Below the pieces are notes generated by a model. The model made no database searches. It worked only from the letters and a program-made list of their open reading frames with translations, and was not told the DNA's origin. A DNA stretch of 64,000 bases from Flammulina velutipes. Lineage: Eukaryota; Basidiomycota; Agaricomycetes; Agaricales; Physalacriaceae. The stretch lies in the NCBI GenBank assembly GCA_011800155.1, contig CM022376.1:1798001-1862000 (forward strand). The letters run 5' to 3'. A program made the position numbers and the translations under genes. Below, one piece after another: positions 22,951 to 35,128 of this stretch; positions within the stretch are counted from its first letter, which is position 1, and every line of letters starts with the position of its first letter.

Positions 22951-25894
22951 ATGGGCAATTCTCCCCTTCCTTCCCAAGACATTCCGCTCCACAGCACTGG
23001 TCCTCCTGGTACCGGCAATGGTTCTGACCATCCTGTTGTCGCGTCGAATGTCGACGCGCAGAAGGGACGCGCTTTCCCAGTGCCACCATCTTATCCCGCT
23101 CCCAGGACTACCAAACATACTCTTATGGGTATCAGAGCCGCAGAATCGCATGCTCAGAAGGGTAAGGCATTGCAGTGACGCTCATTTTCATCGTCGATTA
23201 ATTGCGCCACGCAGGGAATGACCCGTTTGATTACGAGCAAAAATACTCTGACGACGAGGAATACAAAGAGATGGGACCCATGGCTAGGATCTGGAAAGTA
23301 TTCCTCGATGAGTGCGGCAAATTTGACACCGAAATGGTTGAGAACTGGAGAGACGCACTTGATGTGCTTCTTGTTTTCGTGAGTGTTCCAGCGACGTCTT
23401 TAACACCCCTAATGATTGTGTATAGGCTGGATTGTTCTCTGCCGTCGTGACCTCTTTCGTCTCTCAAACATCGCAAAACCTTCAACCTAATTTCCAAGAG
23501 ATCAACGCGTCCAAGATGAATGAGGTCTCCGAACTCATTCGTGCCGCCTTCCTCAACGGTACCGAAGGTGTTATGAGCATCCCGCGCTCCACCAACACGG
23601 TCGCCTCCTTCAGACCCAGCCGATCGGCTCTCTGGGTCAACGGCCTTTGGTTCACCAGCCTTGCGCTTAGTTTAACGACAGCACTTATTGCTGTGTTAAC
23701 AAAGCAGTGGATACACCAGTACCTGTCCGTCCCCTCTGGCACGCCCCGCGACCGTTGTCGCATCCGCCAGTTCAGGTACATGAGCCTGCAGAACTGGCAT
23801 GTCCCAGTTATCATAGGCCTCCTCCCCGTCCTGATGCATATTGCCCTCGGTGTCTTTTTCTCTGGACTCACGGTATTCCTATGTACACTCGATACGACGA
23901 TAGCAAGTGTCATTGGTGCCATCGCCGCTGCCGCCTTTGGCGTCTACATCACCACGAACCTCCTTCCGCTCTTCAAACTGGGATGCCCATATAAGACGCC
24001 GTTGACCCTCCACTCCCACTCGCTTTTGTGCTACTTGTGGCATCGACTGGAGCCCATCATACGCTTGTTCAATCCTCCCGCTGCGCCCCCGGATCCAAGC
24101 ATGTACGAGAAAAACATGTTTCTGAAAAAGGGTCTACCATTCACAGAGCGACTTTCACTCAAAGATTTCGAGAAGGAGCGAGTCGATTCTGACGCAAGCA
24201 ATCTTGATATTCAATGCCTCTCGTGGCTATTTAACGCATCGTCCAATTCTTCTGTCCAACGTGTCGTTTTGCAAGCTATCAGCAATCTTCCTCTACAGGA
24301 TTCTGGCACCATTTGCGACAGTATTCCTTCCTTAAATGACGCCATCACTAGCGCCATGTCATCTATTAAAGGGAAGGCTGCCGAAAGACCAGCTTACGAG
24401 CGCCTCTTTCGAGCGCTCTCGAGGGTTGAAGCCTCATTTGCTCTTCCCCGTTGCTCGTCGGATTTGGAGCCGGGCGATCGGCGTCTATCCACTCTCGCTG
24501 ACTGGGAGCATTCTCCTCTCCAGGCTGCCGACTACATCCGCGCTGAACTCATCAATCCAACCACCGACCGGGATATCCTGTCTTGGGCTCTTATCATGAC
24601 CTGCGCGTTACATGCAGGTGCTGGATGGTTAGATGTTGACGTTGACGACTCGAAAGTTTGGCAGGCATTGATTCCTTTCCTAATCAGAGGTCACTACTGC
24701 GACGAAAACACCAACTGTGACCAGTCTCGCCAGGAACTCATCACACTCACTGTGAAGCATCCCCGTGAGCCGGACAAATACCCATTGACCATCCTTGACG
24801 GGGATGGAACGGAACAGGCCGTCCCGCTACTGGACGCAATCGAACAGTTCATGTTTCCTTCCTTCACAAGACTACTTTTGAACGAATACAACACCAGTCT
24901 CGTCCGATTTCCTCCCGACCTTCCGTCAGATATTGCCATCCAACTCAGCCTCATGGCGTCTCCTGCTGTCCGGGCAGTTGATGAGTTGAGGTCCACACTA
25001 TGGCGACACATCGAAGCCTTTGTTGGTCTACAGACTACCAGTGGTCTTGATACCTTTTATGAACACAGATCGATTGTCATGCCCTTGTTTGATATCCTGC
25101 TCGGTGTTTTGGGCGAGGATGACTTCATCGAAACAGACACATTGTCGGCCCATCAAAAGATGGACGTCTGCCTATTCCTCTTTCGAACTTTCAGTCTTGA
25201 GCCAAATCTTCAACCGTACATGCGTCCCGCATTCACAGCCGCAATCTTACAGGATATCATTGAGGTCGCTTTCACCCCACGCACCATGCTCCCTTCCCCT
25301 CTGGTCACAGATATCCTCGATTTTCTTGCATCGTCGTTGTCTCCACTGTCTGTCAATGTTTACAGACGGTTGCGTGAACGTCAGTGGCTTGAGGAGATTG
25401 ATCGCGTCCTTTCGTCTTGGAAGTCGAACAGAGACCGTAAACGTCAGGAATACTTCTACGACTTCAGCTATCCATTCTTAGCTTGCGCTTATGTCAAAGG
25501 ACTGGAAGCTCTCAGTTATGCTAGCCCCGCTGAGTATAGGGCTACGTTAGGTTATTTGACACGCCCAAATTTCCTGCGGATTTCGAGACTCGTTCTGTTT
25601 GCAGATGCAGATCGAAGGAACAGTTTGTGGACATTGGCCAACATTGCGGGGGGAACGGTATGGGCAGAGTGTCACAAAGCCATCTCTACCTTCCTGGCAT
25701 CTGAGGCTGGGCATGCAGCTTTTAAGTATTATGCTAATTCACGAGGCGGATGGGATCATTTCAATTGTCGTGTTCATCTTCGATATGGAACATACAACGA
25801 CATGAAAGAGATGGCGAACCAGGTCATGCACCATGTGGTAGGAAAGCCAACAGACTCGCCGTCCCCTGGAATTCATCTCGAGGCATGCTTCTGA
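22951..25894 (+). CDS. DUF6535 multi-pass membrane protein, tandem copy 2
   Basis: Exons 22951-23161, 23215-23378 and 23426-25894 give 947 residues. The architecture matches copy 1: a disordered leader with HTLMGIRAAESHAQK, then FDYEQKYSDDEE, MGPMARIWKVFLDE, MVENWRDALDVLLVF, AGLFSAVVTSFV, LWVNGLWFTSLALSLTTALI and AVLTKQWIHQYL, two helices near 23810-23970, and a long tail. Intron positions are identical to copy 1, proving tandem duplication. The first intron here is 53 nt and not frame-neutral, unlike copy 1. The tail is slightly longer, ending TDSPSPGIHLEACF. Function unknown; a membrane location is inferred from the hydrophobic segments. Confidence 0.9.
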
Positions 25895-26520
25895 ATTTTC
25901 GCCCAAACTGCTATGTGTTGATGATGATTTCCAGATAGCCTACCCAGCTACTGCACTTCACCGGCAGCCAACTTTGAGACAAACAGCCTTCTCAAATGGA
26001 GCACAGACGGAACACGTGTAATGATGTAGTACTACTTTCCACCTGTATACATCTTTGGACCAAACAGGTTCCATACTCATTCGCGAGCATTACATAGCAT
26101 CCTGCGTGCTGCTGCCCTTGTTTCCGTTACTTGAAGCCTTGAATATTGATTGATATTATCTCCGGGTTCTTGATAGCCTCGGGGAGATCCTCACTTTGAA
26201 CAAGTCACCAAACGATCACGTGCATCTCGCAACTCGAAAGTCAAGGACGGACACCCAAAGCTCAAGAGTGTCGATTGCACGCAATGGTCGAGTTATTGAT
26301 ATTGTCGCTAATGAAGTACTTCTATCACGAATCAAGGACATTACCAGGTTACACAGTTATTGTTTCTCGCGCACACAAGGCCTTGCTTATGCTTGCCTCG
26401 CATTAGAGTGGCACTCATTACCTCAATGTGTATTATGCTGGACTCACACAGAAGCTTTTAACCCAACGAATAGCTTATAAGGCATCCGGAACGGCCCGCC
26501 AGAAGTACGCACTTGCCACA
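25895..26520. other. Intergenic, possible 5' exons of the downstream orphan gene
   Basis: An open frame at 26196-26480 (94 codons) ends just before the orphan ORF and could be a non-joined shadow or an upstream exon. No splice solution was convincing. Confidence 0.3.
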
Positions 26521-27525
26521 ATGTCTTCTACAGGTGCTATATCGGATTTCGTGAATTCAGTCCTCAACGAAGTCTACACCGAATTGACTTCAGAACCTCC
26601 TACATTCATAGTGGAGCTACTGGCAGGACATCTGGAAAGGCAGGTCACATCTCATATCTCTCAAAAAGGGTCGTCAATAATAGTACTATTCCACAGGCCT
26701 CCTGAAGAGATCGAGGAATACTTTTGTGAAAGGAGAAGATCAGATTCGCGTCGGGACAGAGTCAGACAATTAGTATCCCTAAGACTACGCACCAGTGGCA
26801 CTCCCACAATTGTTCGTCTTCGGGCACATCTTTTCCAGAAGGCACGCTCGGACAATTGGGCAATTGCGAATATAACATCCACAGTCACCAATTGTGTCCT
26901 GAAGTACGGAAATCCTGGAGCCCCCACCCGATCTGGAGCACTACAGAGTCAGACCGTCGGTACACCGTTGTGGCGCGGAATAGATCCCTCCCCAATGAGT
27001 GTCGGTATCGGCCCAGACATAGTGGAATCCTCATTCCATCCTGGCTCGACCATACAACAAGGTCAGCGAACGTACTACCAATATGACTTTGCGCCACACC
27101 CCAGCCCTCCTTCCTCATTTGCGCCAGCATATTCCCCTGGATACGATCCGTATTCTCATCCTTATAGGTCTATCAGAGACCAACGAAGCATCCCGAGGGC
27201 CCAACACGATAGTCAGTGGTCCACACGCCGCGACGTTCATTCCTCGTCGTTGTATCAGGATAATGGACATACGCCTACCTATTGGTCTACAGGGGACTGG
27301 TCGAAGGTTCCAAGGCATCCGGACATCTCCTATTCGCGCTACCCCACTTCACACCTTCACATTACCGATTCCGCTCCTGCGCCACATATCTGGTCTTCTC
27401 GCGGGCAAGAGATCTTCAATTATGGCTGGTCAAGTCATGGGCCAGACCTCCACTCGTCGACTCGATACAACCGAACCTCCAAGTCACGTCTCCGAAACAA
27501 CCCTACTCCATCTCCTCGATACTGA
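26521..27525 (+). CDS. Orphan protein with disordered Pro/Tyr/His-rich tail
   Basis: A single open exon of 334 codons from MSSTGAISDFV, the first ATG after a stretch lacking coding character; the frame stays open up to 26428. Residues 1-135 look folded: alternating helices (FVNSVLNEVYTELTS, PPEEIEEYFCERRR) and a basic run (RRDRVRQLVSLRLR). Residues 140-334 are low-complexity, rich in Pro, Ser, Tyr, His and Arg (YDFAPHPSPPSSFAPAYSPG), typical of a disordered region. I do not recognise a domain. It lies between the DUF6535 pair and the inverted GT90 gene. It could be a species-level orphan; the coding claim rests on ORF length alone. Confidence 0.5.
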   Translation: MSSTGAISDFVNSVLNEVYTELTSEPPTFIVELLAGHLERQVTSHISQKGSSIIVLFHRPPEEIEEYFCERRRSDSRRDRVRQLVSLRLRTSGTPTIVRLRAHLFQKARSDNWAIANITSTVTNCVLKYGNPGAPTRSGALQSQTVGTPLWRGIDPSPMSVGIGPDIVESSFHPGSTIQQGQRTYYQYDFAPHPSPPSSFAPAYSPGYDPYSHPYRSIRDQRSIPRAQHDSQWSTRRDVHSSSLYQDNGHTPTYWSTGDWSKVPRHPDISYSRYPTSHLHITDSAPAPHIWSSRGQEIFNYGWSSHGPDLHSSTRYNRTSKSRLRNNPTPSPRY

Positions 27526-27847
27526 ACGGCTTTCGCCCGCTATACTTCGTCTCTATCTCCTCTCAGTCTTCGGCTTCTCTTCGTCCTTCTTCGACTTCTT
27601 TGGGCTTGCTCCTGAGTCCTCTGTTTCCCATTTTATGCATGCTCGCCGCGAAACCTTCCTCATGATGTGAGCGCTCGGAACGCCTAACATCCCCAAATTA
27701 TCAATACCCTAGACTATCGTGTATACGAGGAACATCTGTTCCTGTACACAACGAATATTAGATCTACATTGAACCGTGAGTGTGATGCCAACGATACACG
27801 TGACCGTGATAATGACCTCGAACGGGCACCGGAATTGTCAATGGAAT
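27526..27847. other. Convergent 3' intergenic region
   Basis: Between the 3' ends of the orphan gene (plus) and the second GT90 gene (minus). Nothing else was seen. Confidence 0.4.
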
Positions 27848-29852
27848 TCAATAGGAATCGGAGTACGACATCATCAGTCTATCCTCGCTCATAACCCGCC
27901 CGTATTCCAAAAAAAGCCTAGAACCAGCGGTCAGGACGGAACATCGCGTTGAGACTCCAAGCGGTAGGACGAACCGAAAAAGATAAGCAGTCATATCCTC
28001 CTTCCTCCAATAGTTCTCAGTCCACCTCTTCCCAGTGTACGCGATCTTCTGCGCCAACTCGTCATGCCCGTCCTTCCCATCCAACCCGCCACGGAAGAAC
28101 ATAAGTGTATCATGCAAATCTGACAAATCTACCTGAACCGGGACGTAATGCACCCAAGGCTGCACACGATCCACGTACCAGTCTGGGTAGATCGTAGATT
28201 TGAACACTAAAGAGTTCGAAGACATTAATCGTTGAAACCGACCAGACCAGCCATTCCCGTCAATCTGGAATGATGGTCAGTGAGTGAATGGCAATGTAAG
28301 AGGACGACTTGCATCCAGAATATACTTGTAACGCCAGGTATCCTTTCCGTTGTGACGATTCTTGGGCGGAAAGTGCTCCTCGAGGTACGCACAGACCGAA
28401 CCAGAGCAAGTATACTTCCCAGCTATTCCGACGTCAAACAACGCTGGGCTGAGGAATGCATTCTTCATCGGCACAGGCAATCCAACCTGTTGATCAGGCT
28501 GAGTAAGCGGCAGAACATCTACGTTCCCCGCAATCGCACTAGTTTTTGCGAGAAGAGTGGTTCTGTGCGACATATTCCACCGAGATGACTCGGAATACGT
28601 TATCCCTGTGTTCAGCCCTCGCCACACCATCCGTTCCTCGATCTTGCCATTCCAGACAGGATCTTCCGAAGACGATACTCCGTCGACCCACCCATAAAGC
28701 GACGGGACGCGAATATCATGATGGAGTGTGGTAGAGCAGTAAGCGAACTCTGGGATCATGGCGGGTTGCGCTCCGGGGCCAGTGTCGTGCGACACGAACT
28801 GCCCGTGGGTCCACCAGAGCTCGGGATGAAGGCACGGGTCCATGGCCAGTCGATGATCATGTATGAATGATTTTGAAGGCTTCGATGGTGCTGGAGCGTC
28901 CAGGTCAAACGTGATTGTGCTGGCGTGCGAGTCTGGGTCGCAGGCAGACCGCCAACGTCTATAGTGCGGTATGATTAGGTCTTTCTTGCGTAGCACTGTA
29001 AATACATCAGCGAAGCGTCACAGAAGGAAGTATTTAGCACCAACCAGATTGGGTTTTGGCTGCCTCCAGAAGCGACTCTTTCATGTTGAAGTCAGTTAGC
29101 CTGTTAGGACGGTCATCATGAGTGAAAATTGCTCGAAAAGGTGGCAAATGTTCTTGGACGTTCGCCAGCAGTTCCATCGCACTCCACGCAGGACCTTCTT
29201 GTCTATCGGGATTGCTGAGCAAGTTGACGAGGTCTAAATTCCCGCCGTCTTCCTTGGTAAGAATCATGAAATTTGACTTTTCATTCTCCAGCCGGGTGTA
29301 GAGCTCCCGCAAGTCGGTAGGATCCATACCCCAGTAAGGCTCCAAGTCGCGGTATATCTGATCATATTCGTCTGGAAGTTGAACGTCGTGTCGCTGCACG
29401 TATTCCCACCTGGAAATTTTCATCAATTCGGTTGTAAAACGAAGGGGAAACGGCTGGACGCACCATTTATCGAACCCTTGTGGGGGCTGTCTTCCGTATC
29501 TACGCTTGTACTCTGTGACCGCTTCCTGCAACGTTCGACTAGCACTCCTCTGTTTGGCCTCCCATTCCTTCTCTGCTCGCGCGATTAGATCATAAACCGG
29601 ATGTCGTCCTGCTGCAACGGTCTCCAGTAGACCGTGGGCATGATATTTGTGCTCCTCCAGGACCAGCGGAAGAGATATAAGAGTTGGCTGAGCTGGATTA
29701 TGTACTACTTGGACTGGCGGCGGGCATCCTGGTTGGAGTGTGTAGTTGGAGAATAGAGTGTACGCCACGCAAAGTAGAACAACTGCACTGAAGAGCGTCC
29801 AGAGGCGACCCATTAGAGAATGTCGACGTGGGACATGAAAAGCGGCCAACAT
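27848..29852 (-). CDS. GT90 (CAP10-domain) glycosyltransferase, inverted copy 2
   Basis: A close paralogue of 17075-19061 on the opposite strand with the same intron plan. The start at 29852 gives MLAAFHVPRRHSLMGRLWTL, and the anchor is WTLFSAVVLLCVAYTLFSN; the conserved alternative start MGRL is at 29813. The lumenal part has LVLEEHKYHAHGLLETVAAG, GFDKW|WEYVQRHDVQLP, VLRKKDLIIPHYRRWRSACD, MVWRGLNTGITYSES, IDGNGWSGRF and FFRGGLDGKDGHDELAQKI. The intron 28265-28312 has a GC donor (GCAAGT) where copy 1 has GTAAGT; using it joins KYILD to IDGNGW in frame. The last exon ends MSYSDSY. As with copy 1, a Golgi glycan-modifying role is inferred from the family. Confidence 0.85.
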
Positions 29853-30166
29853 CGAGCCCCCTGTCAACTTAAGTGCCCGAAAACTTGCCGTGATCGTCCG
29901 TGCATTCGTTTCAGAGTTCAGACAAACAGATTTCGTCGCAATTCGCGACGATTGAAAACTGGAAGATCCAAAGATGAAGATTCGTGGTGGTAAAAGGCAG
30001 AAACGCAAGACACTCTTGGCCACACTTCAAATTCGGCATTTTGATGTACTGATCGCCGGCACGGCACGCTCGTCCACTCCTTGTCATCTGACGCCAACCA
30101 TCGACAGTGAATTAAATGTACGCCACCTTATATCTAACGCACATGGATGCTAATCATTCTTCTAGG
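29853..30166. other. Divergent promoter region, GT90 copy 2 / F-box pseudogene
   Basis: About 310 bases between divergent start codons. The open frame continues upstream of each ATG but without an additional conserved start. Confidence 0.4.
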
Positions 30167-32272
30167 ATGATTTCTGCTCTACACCAAAACCTCTGCTCTA
30201 ATTGTCGCACGTCACTCGTTACAAAATCATATTCAACCCCTTTTGAAAATGATTTTGACAGAGCGTTCACTGCTACAGATGTATTGTATACCCCCAGCAA
30301 TTCTTCGTCAGAGAATAAAAGACTCAAAACAGACCTAGCGGCTGTCACCGCTGAGGTTAACCGGCTCACCAAAGTCCTCAAAACACTCTCTGAGCACCAA
30401 AGACGTCTCCGAGCTCGGAAAGAGGGATCGTTGGTCCGTTCCCTTCCTTCTCCCTTCCGCCGGCTCCCCACAGAACTACTATCCCTCATTTTCTCCTGCT
30501 GCAACTCGGTCTTGCCAGATCTCTGGAATACACCTGTAGCCATCTCCCAAACATGCTTCAAGTGGCGAAGCATTGCACTTGCCACTCCGCAGATGTGGTC
30601 ACATCTGTACGTTGGACCAAATCAATGGCGGGGCCTCTCCCATTTGCACCTGTACTTGCAAAGGGCAGGATCGAAGACCCCGTTGTCTCTCCGCCTGCAT
30701 CTACCATATCGTTATGTCGACTATGATCGTGACTATTAGGTTGGCATATGCCGCCTGCTCAAGGAAATTTTCCGTTTCCCCGGTCGTTTCGCTCGTCTAG
30801 AGCTGCATCTTTCTGCCAAAGAACTTGCTTTGTTCAGAGACTTGCGGCTCATGGACAAGGGGTTGGGTTTTAAACTCCTCGAGACACTCTCCTTAGCCCT
30901 TGACTGTCATTTCGACGAGGAAATCACCTTTCCTGACGACTTCTTGTCGGCGCCCCTTCTGCGCGCCATCGACCTCGTTGACGAGCGAGGAAATAGCTTC
31001 GATTTCCTCGAGGGGAAACTCCCGTGGCACCAGCTTGAACACGTAACGACAAATCTTCGAGATCTGTCTATACTGGACGATTTGAAGCATTTGGACGATT
31101 CCGAGGATCTATTAGGGCCTGTTCGGTAGCCATGAAATGCCGGCACTTCGCGTCACTTCAGCCAAATATCGTCACTTCGCAAAGTACCGTTATTTCGCCC
31201 AAAATGCCGGCGGTTCTGTGTGACTGCTTCCGGACGTCGCCGATCCACTCCGACACTTCTCACCCGACCTCCCGCCTATCTCCCGCCACCTATCCGCTCA
31301 TTGCCTGTTCAAATGGTATTGAGTCTTACCATTCTGTATGCATTCAATAATCACATTTGTATATCAATAACATTTCACTCTGCCTAAATACAACTATAAG
31401 GAGACATAAGCAAAAAACACAATGTGGAATGCATGTCGGGAGGGTCGGCGGGAGGTCGGGGAGGCAGCGGCTATGGGTCCCGCAAGGCTTGATCGTTGAG
31501 GGCGTCCTCCGATGATGTGACGGTATGTGACCTCGAATTTGTCGGCCAGTTTGAAATGACCTGAAATGACGATGACTAAGAAATAGTGCTAAATGCCGGC
31601 ATTTTGGACTGGCTACCGAACAGGCCCTTAGAGCGGACAATGCATTGGAATTGTGTCGCTTCAGGCATGTTTGCGGGTGACGTAACTCCAAATGTGACGT
31701 CCCTGGTCCTGTCTTCGCATATATGGACCAATGGCCTCGTTGGCTTTCTTGAAGAGTGTCACATGCCTGCTCTTCAAAATTTGACACTTGAGGAGACCCC
31801 CCACGAGACGACACTTTGGATAAACGTGCTTGCAGCTCTGCCTCTGGTCGTTGAGAAATCCGCACACGGCCTAAGAACTCTCAGCATCATCCTATCAAAC
31901 GAGTACGAAGTGGGAGATCAGGCGCTGGATCTCGATCTAGCCCATGATCTGGAGGCGACGTTGAAATGTACGCAGACTCTCCAAACTCTCCAGGTCGTCG
32001 AGAGTACCTCTGGTGTGCGGATCCTTACACAGGAGCTGTTCGACGGGATCCAACGGAGAGGTCTCGTGCCAAATCTGAAGCACATTGAATTGGTTTGGTC
32101 ACAATCCCACGCAATACCGGAGGACAGCGTTCTGGAAATGTTGGCACGCCAGGCGGGAGAAGGACTCGAGTCGGTCGTTTTAGGAGTACGGAAGGGAGGG
32201 GATGTACCGAAACGTGTGCGTGACTTCGTACAGCAGCAGCGTACAGATGGACTACGAGCGAACCTTTGGTGA
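30167..32272 (+). pseudogene. F-box/LRR gene broken by a stop codon and a MITE
   Basis: The start at 30167 (MISALHQNLCSNCRTSLV) matches the starts of the intact paralogues at 52270 and 60790. A coiled-coil stretch (AEVNRLTKVLKTLSEHQRR), the F-box (SPFRRLPTELLSLIFSCC) and the TCFKWRSIAL segment follow. An in-frame TAG at 30737-30739 interrupts the frame; the same frame then resumes with RLLKEIFRFPGRFARLELHL. At 31114 a 513-bp element with a TTA target duplication splits the LRR part. Without element and duplication the length is 1590 nt, a whole number of codons, and the tail runs to LRANLW. Two independent lesions make it a pseudogene, although read-through or splicing around the TAG is not excluded. 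Confidence 0.8.
31115..31627. mobile_element. PIF/Harbinger-like MITE, 513 bp
   Basis: Perfect 18-bp terminal inverted repeats GGGCCTGTTCGGTAGCCA, followed by imperfect inverted ATGCCGGCA blocks. It is flanked on both sides by TTA (31112-31114 and 31628-31630), the 3-bp target duplication typical of PIF/Harbinger. No transposase is encoded; the 72-codon frame inside has no family resemblance. It is inserted in the coding region of the F-box gene. Confidence 0.85.
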
Positions 32273-32384
32273 ATGACTTCCTGTCATCCTCCTTCTCTAG
32301 CCCACCTTAAAGTATAAATAATAATATCGTCAATGGCCATGCATCTTTTACAGCGTACATATGTAGATATGATTAAGTCCCTCC

Positions 32385-34117
32385 CTATGCACGATAACCT
32401 AGATCTATTGCTTTCACATCTTCTCTTCCCTCTTTTGCTTGTGATCGTATTTCTATGATGCTGGGTACAGAATGCGCAAATCGTACTGTTTCATTACCCT
32501 GGGGTATCCGTTAACCAGTTGCTGTGGGAATGAATACCAGTACTTATGATCCTCACCTTTTGCTTGTGCAACTCGAGATCCTTCTGTCAACGGGATCAGC
32601 AATACTCACTGTGCCGAGAATATAAACACATACCGTATGAGCAGTGGCAGCGCGCGTCGTAGATTGATAGCTTCCTGCTATCATGCTTCCACCACTTGCC
32701 TCGATGTCGATACTGCTATCGTGTTGCCTATTGTTTGAGGCACGAGCATTGAGACTACGTAGCGGGGATAACATGCTAGTGAGCAGGCGGCCTCGGATGA
32801 TCAAGATGATTCGACGACTAACCTTGCGAGGAGGGAGTTGGAGTATACTAACGCGCTGTCAGTTACGGTGAACAATCCTTCAAGACGACGAAGCTCACGT
32901 TTTGGCTGAATGATGTAGAAGGCAATCCAGACGACTATCAATCGTGAGCATGCGGCAAGTGAACGAAGTAGGGATGTTGGATCATACAATTTGCGGGCAT
33001 AAGCTCAAACTAGTGAAACGTTGTATGAATGGATGTGAGGCTGGGCTTCTCGTGCTACTCACCGTTATCAACAGAATGACGGAGTTTAAGCTATCATGTA
33101 CATATTAGCTAGACAGTCCGAGCAAGTTTGAAACGCCACACACCTAGTAACAAATCCCGTTTCTGGCGCATAAATAGAGTCAGCGTCACAAGGATGGCGG
33201 TAGGATAAGACAATACTGACGAATCGCCCATAGAAGTGCCCTGTCCAAAATCTTGACTGTTCTGATATTCCGTCCATAAGTAAACCACCATTCGATAATA
33301 TTTATTTTGAACACTTACGACCGAAGGGCAACACGACGTCTTCGAGCAAGCCACGAGATGAGAGTAATAGTGATGTAAACATCGACTGCGAGTGATACGG
33401 CGAATGAAGTTGGTATGACCCAAGACATCCTTGCTCGGTATTCCGGAAGTGATTTCAGTATGAAAGAATTGGTGGCTATGACGATCCCGAATGTTATGGC
33501 GACGATGTTAAGGATGACGGCGATCCCTGCGACGATCTTGTTGGAGGTGAGTCGCCAAATTCTAAAGGCAAAATATGATTCGACTAGAGGTTTTCAGTTT
33601 GACGATTGAAACAGTAAATCTGCCTTACCGATGAATTTAAGTATAAGCGTCAGAACAATATCCGCCCCGAATGTCTTGGGTGGGTTGGCCATCGCAGTGG
33701 GATCTCCGTATCCAGTGACCGCGAAGAGGTAGAGGACGTGCGCGACACATATTGATTGGCCCACCTCGAGTACACTGTTTGTTGGGCATTAGCGACTCAG
33801 ATGCTAGAGCGAGTCGGAGAGAACGTACAAGACTAAGCCAACCTATGAGAGCTTCTATCAGCGAAAGGCATCCATGGAGCGACGGTGAGACTGACCACCG
33901 TCTTCAACCACGTAGGATCGTTTCCAAAGGTCCGGAAGTAGGTATGGGTCTGAGTGATAACGATCCCAAGAAGTGTGCACATGAGCAGGACACCGATAAG
34001 TGCTGCACCTATCGATGAAGAATGTTAGCATTCAAAATGAAGTGGATTCAAGATGTATGACAGCATACCAAGGCTCGCGTCGATGGTTACGACAGGGGCA
34101 TGTGGATGGGAGGCCAT
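32385..34117 (-). CDS. DUF6534 membrane protein, intact segmental copy
   Basis: The start at 34117 gives MASHPHAPVVTIDASLG. The second exon encodes AALIGVLLMCTLLGIVITQT and HTYFRTFGNDPTWLKTV; a short VGLVL exon follows. VLEVGQSICVAHVLYLFAVT, PPKTFGADIVLTLILKFIG, the AFRIWRLTSNKI helix and the DVYITITLISWLARRRR stretch follow in order. The spliced tail contains TKDLELHKQK and ends AIDLGYRA. Transmembrane topology as for the family; function unknown. It is the intact counterpart of the frameshifted copy at 4258-5967, from which it differs at many positions, so the duplication is old. It sits tail-to-tail with the broken F-box gene. Confidence 0.85.
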
Positions 34118-35128
34118 GGTCAACAGTCTGCGTAAACCAGGATGCCAGCATCGTGTGTTTATATCGTTTTCGAGAACACCCAGATGAAACGAGGGGGAAA
34201 AGTAGGCAAAAATAACGCCACTCGGGATCCCATCACGCTCGACAATGAAATAACTGATGTGAGAGAACAGGTTGTGAGAGCCTAGTGTCGCGCAGATTTG
34301 GAAGTTGTGCGCCTGGGGAGTTCGAAATCACTGATGGGAAGTTTCATTGAGCATCGTGTACTCCGGACTATAGAGTTTTGAATCACTTGCCAAGGATCTT
34401 ATTGATACGAGTGAACCGAGACCAGTGTGGCTGTTCAATCAAGTGCGGCCCAGAGAGGTAAATCCTCGGCCAAATGGCGACCACCAAAGGTCACCTGTGG
34501 ATGTGCTCATTGACATTCATCCAAGCGAAGCAGGAACGCAGGCACCCATATGCACTGGGAGGTTGTAAGCAACTCGATTAAGAAGGGATATCCGGATTAC
34601 CCTAAGTTTTCTCACCACTTTTTAGTGAGGCTGCTGAGGCATGGTGTCTCCAGAGCCACCACCGCAATAGAAATCTAAGGCAACCATTCCAGCCAGCTTA
34701 CTGACATTCGCTTGTCTAGCACCAAGCGGTGTTCACCTGAAGTTGATGGTCCACAAAAGGAACGTTAACGTGGCGATGTTGAACGGGAAGGCCGGCCCGT
34801 CCATTGCTCCCTCTTCGAAGCCACCACGGTCCATCACCTTCTTGATTCCAAGTCGGAACTTCTACGTCTCACCTTGCTCTGTTATTGTGGATCCTGGTTT
34901 CTTCCAGTCATCTGTACGCTACTAGCGGACCTTATAGCAGTCAATTTTCCAATGTTTCTCCTACACAGTTACCGTTAGAGCGAACCCACCTCTACTTCGT
35001 GGCAGACCTGGCCTTCTGACCATGTTAAAGTCTACACAAACGGCCCGCTACGCCTTCTCCAATCGCCCCACCTGACTGAAAGAAAGTGAGATGCCATATA
35101 AAGCCTGTCAAGACCACTGGCTCCGTTT
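34118..35128. other. Intergenic; left 800 bp duplicated at 5968-6690
   Basis: It holds the DUF6534 promoter (TATA-like TTTATA read on minus at 34158-34163) and the copy of the upstream block seen near 6000-6690. The rightmost 200 bases hold the GH28 promoter. Confidence 0.5.
35059..35103 (+). promoter_or_regulatory. CCAAT and TATA boxes of the GH28 gene
   Basis: CCAAT at 35059-35063 and TATAAAG at 35097-35103, 26 bases upstream of the ATG at 35129. Confidence 0.5.

Noticed and set aside
30711..30739. 29-nt intron that would remove the in-frame TAG
   Set aside because: Shorter than any other intron seen here (47 nt or more) and with a weak donor; a nonsense mutation is simpler.
31132..31350. 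72-codon frame inside the MITE
   Set aside because: Lies wholly in a non-autonomous element and shows no transposase or DDE-like motif.
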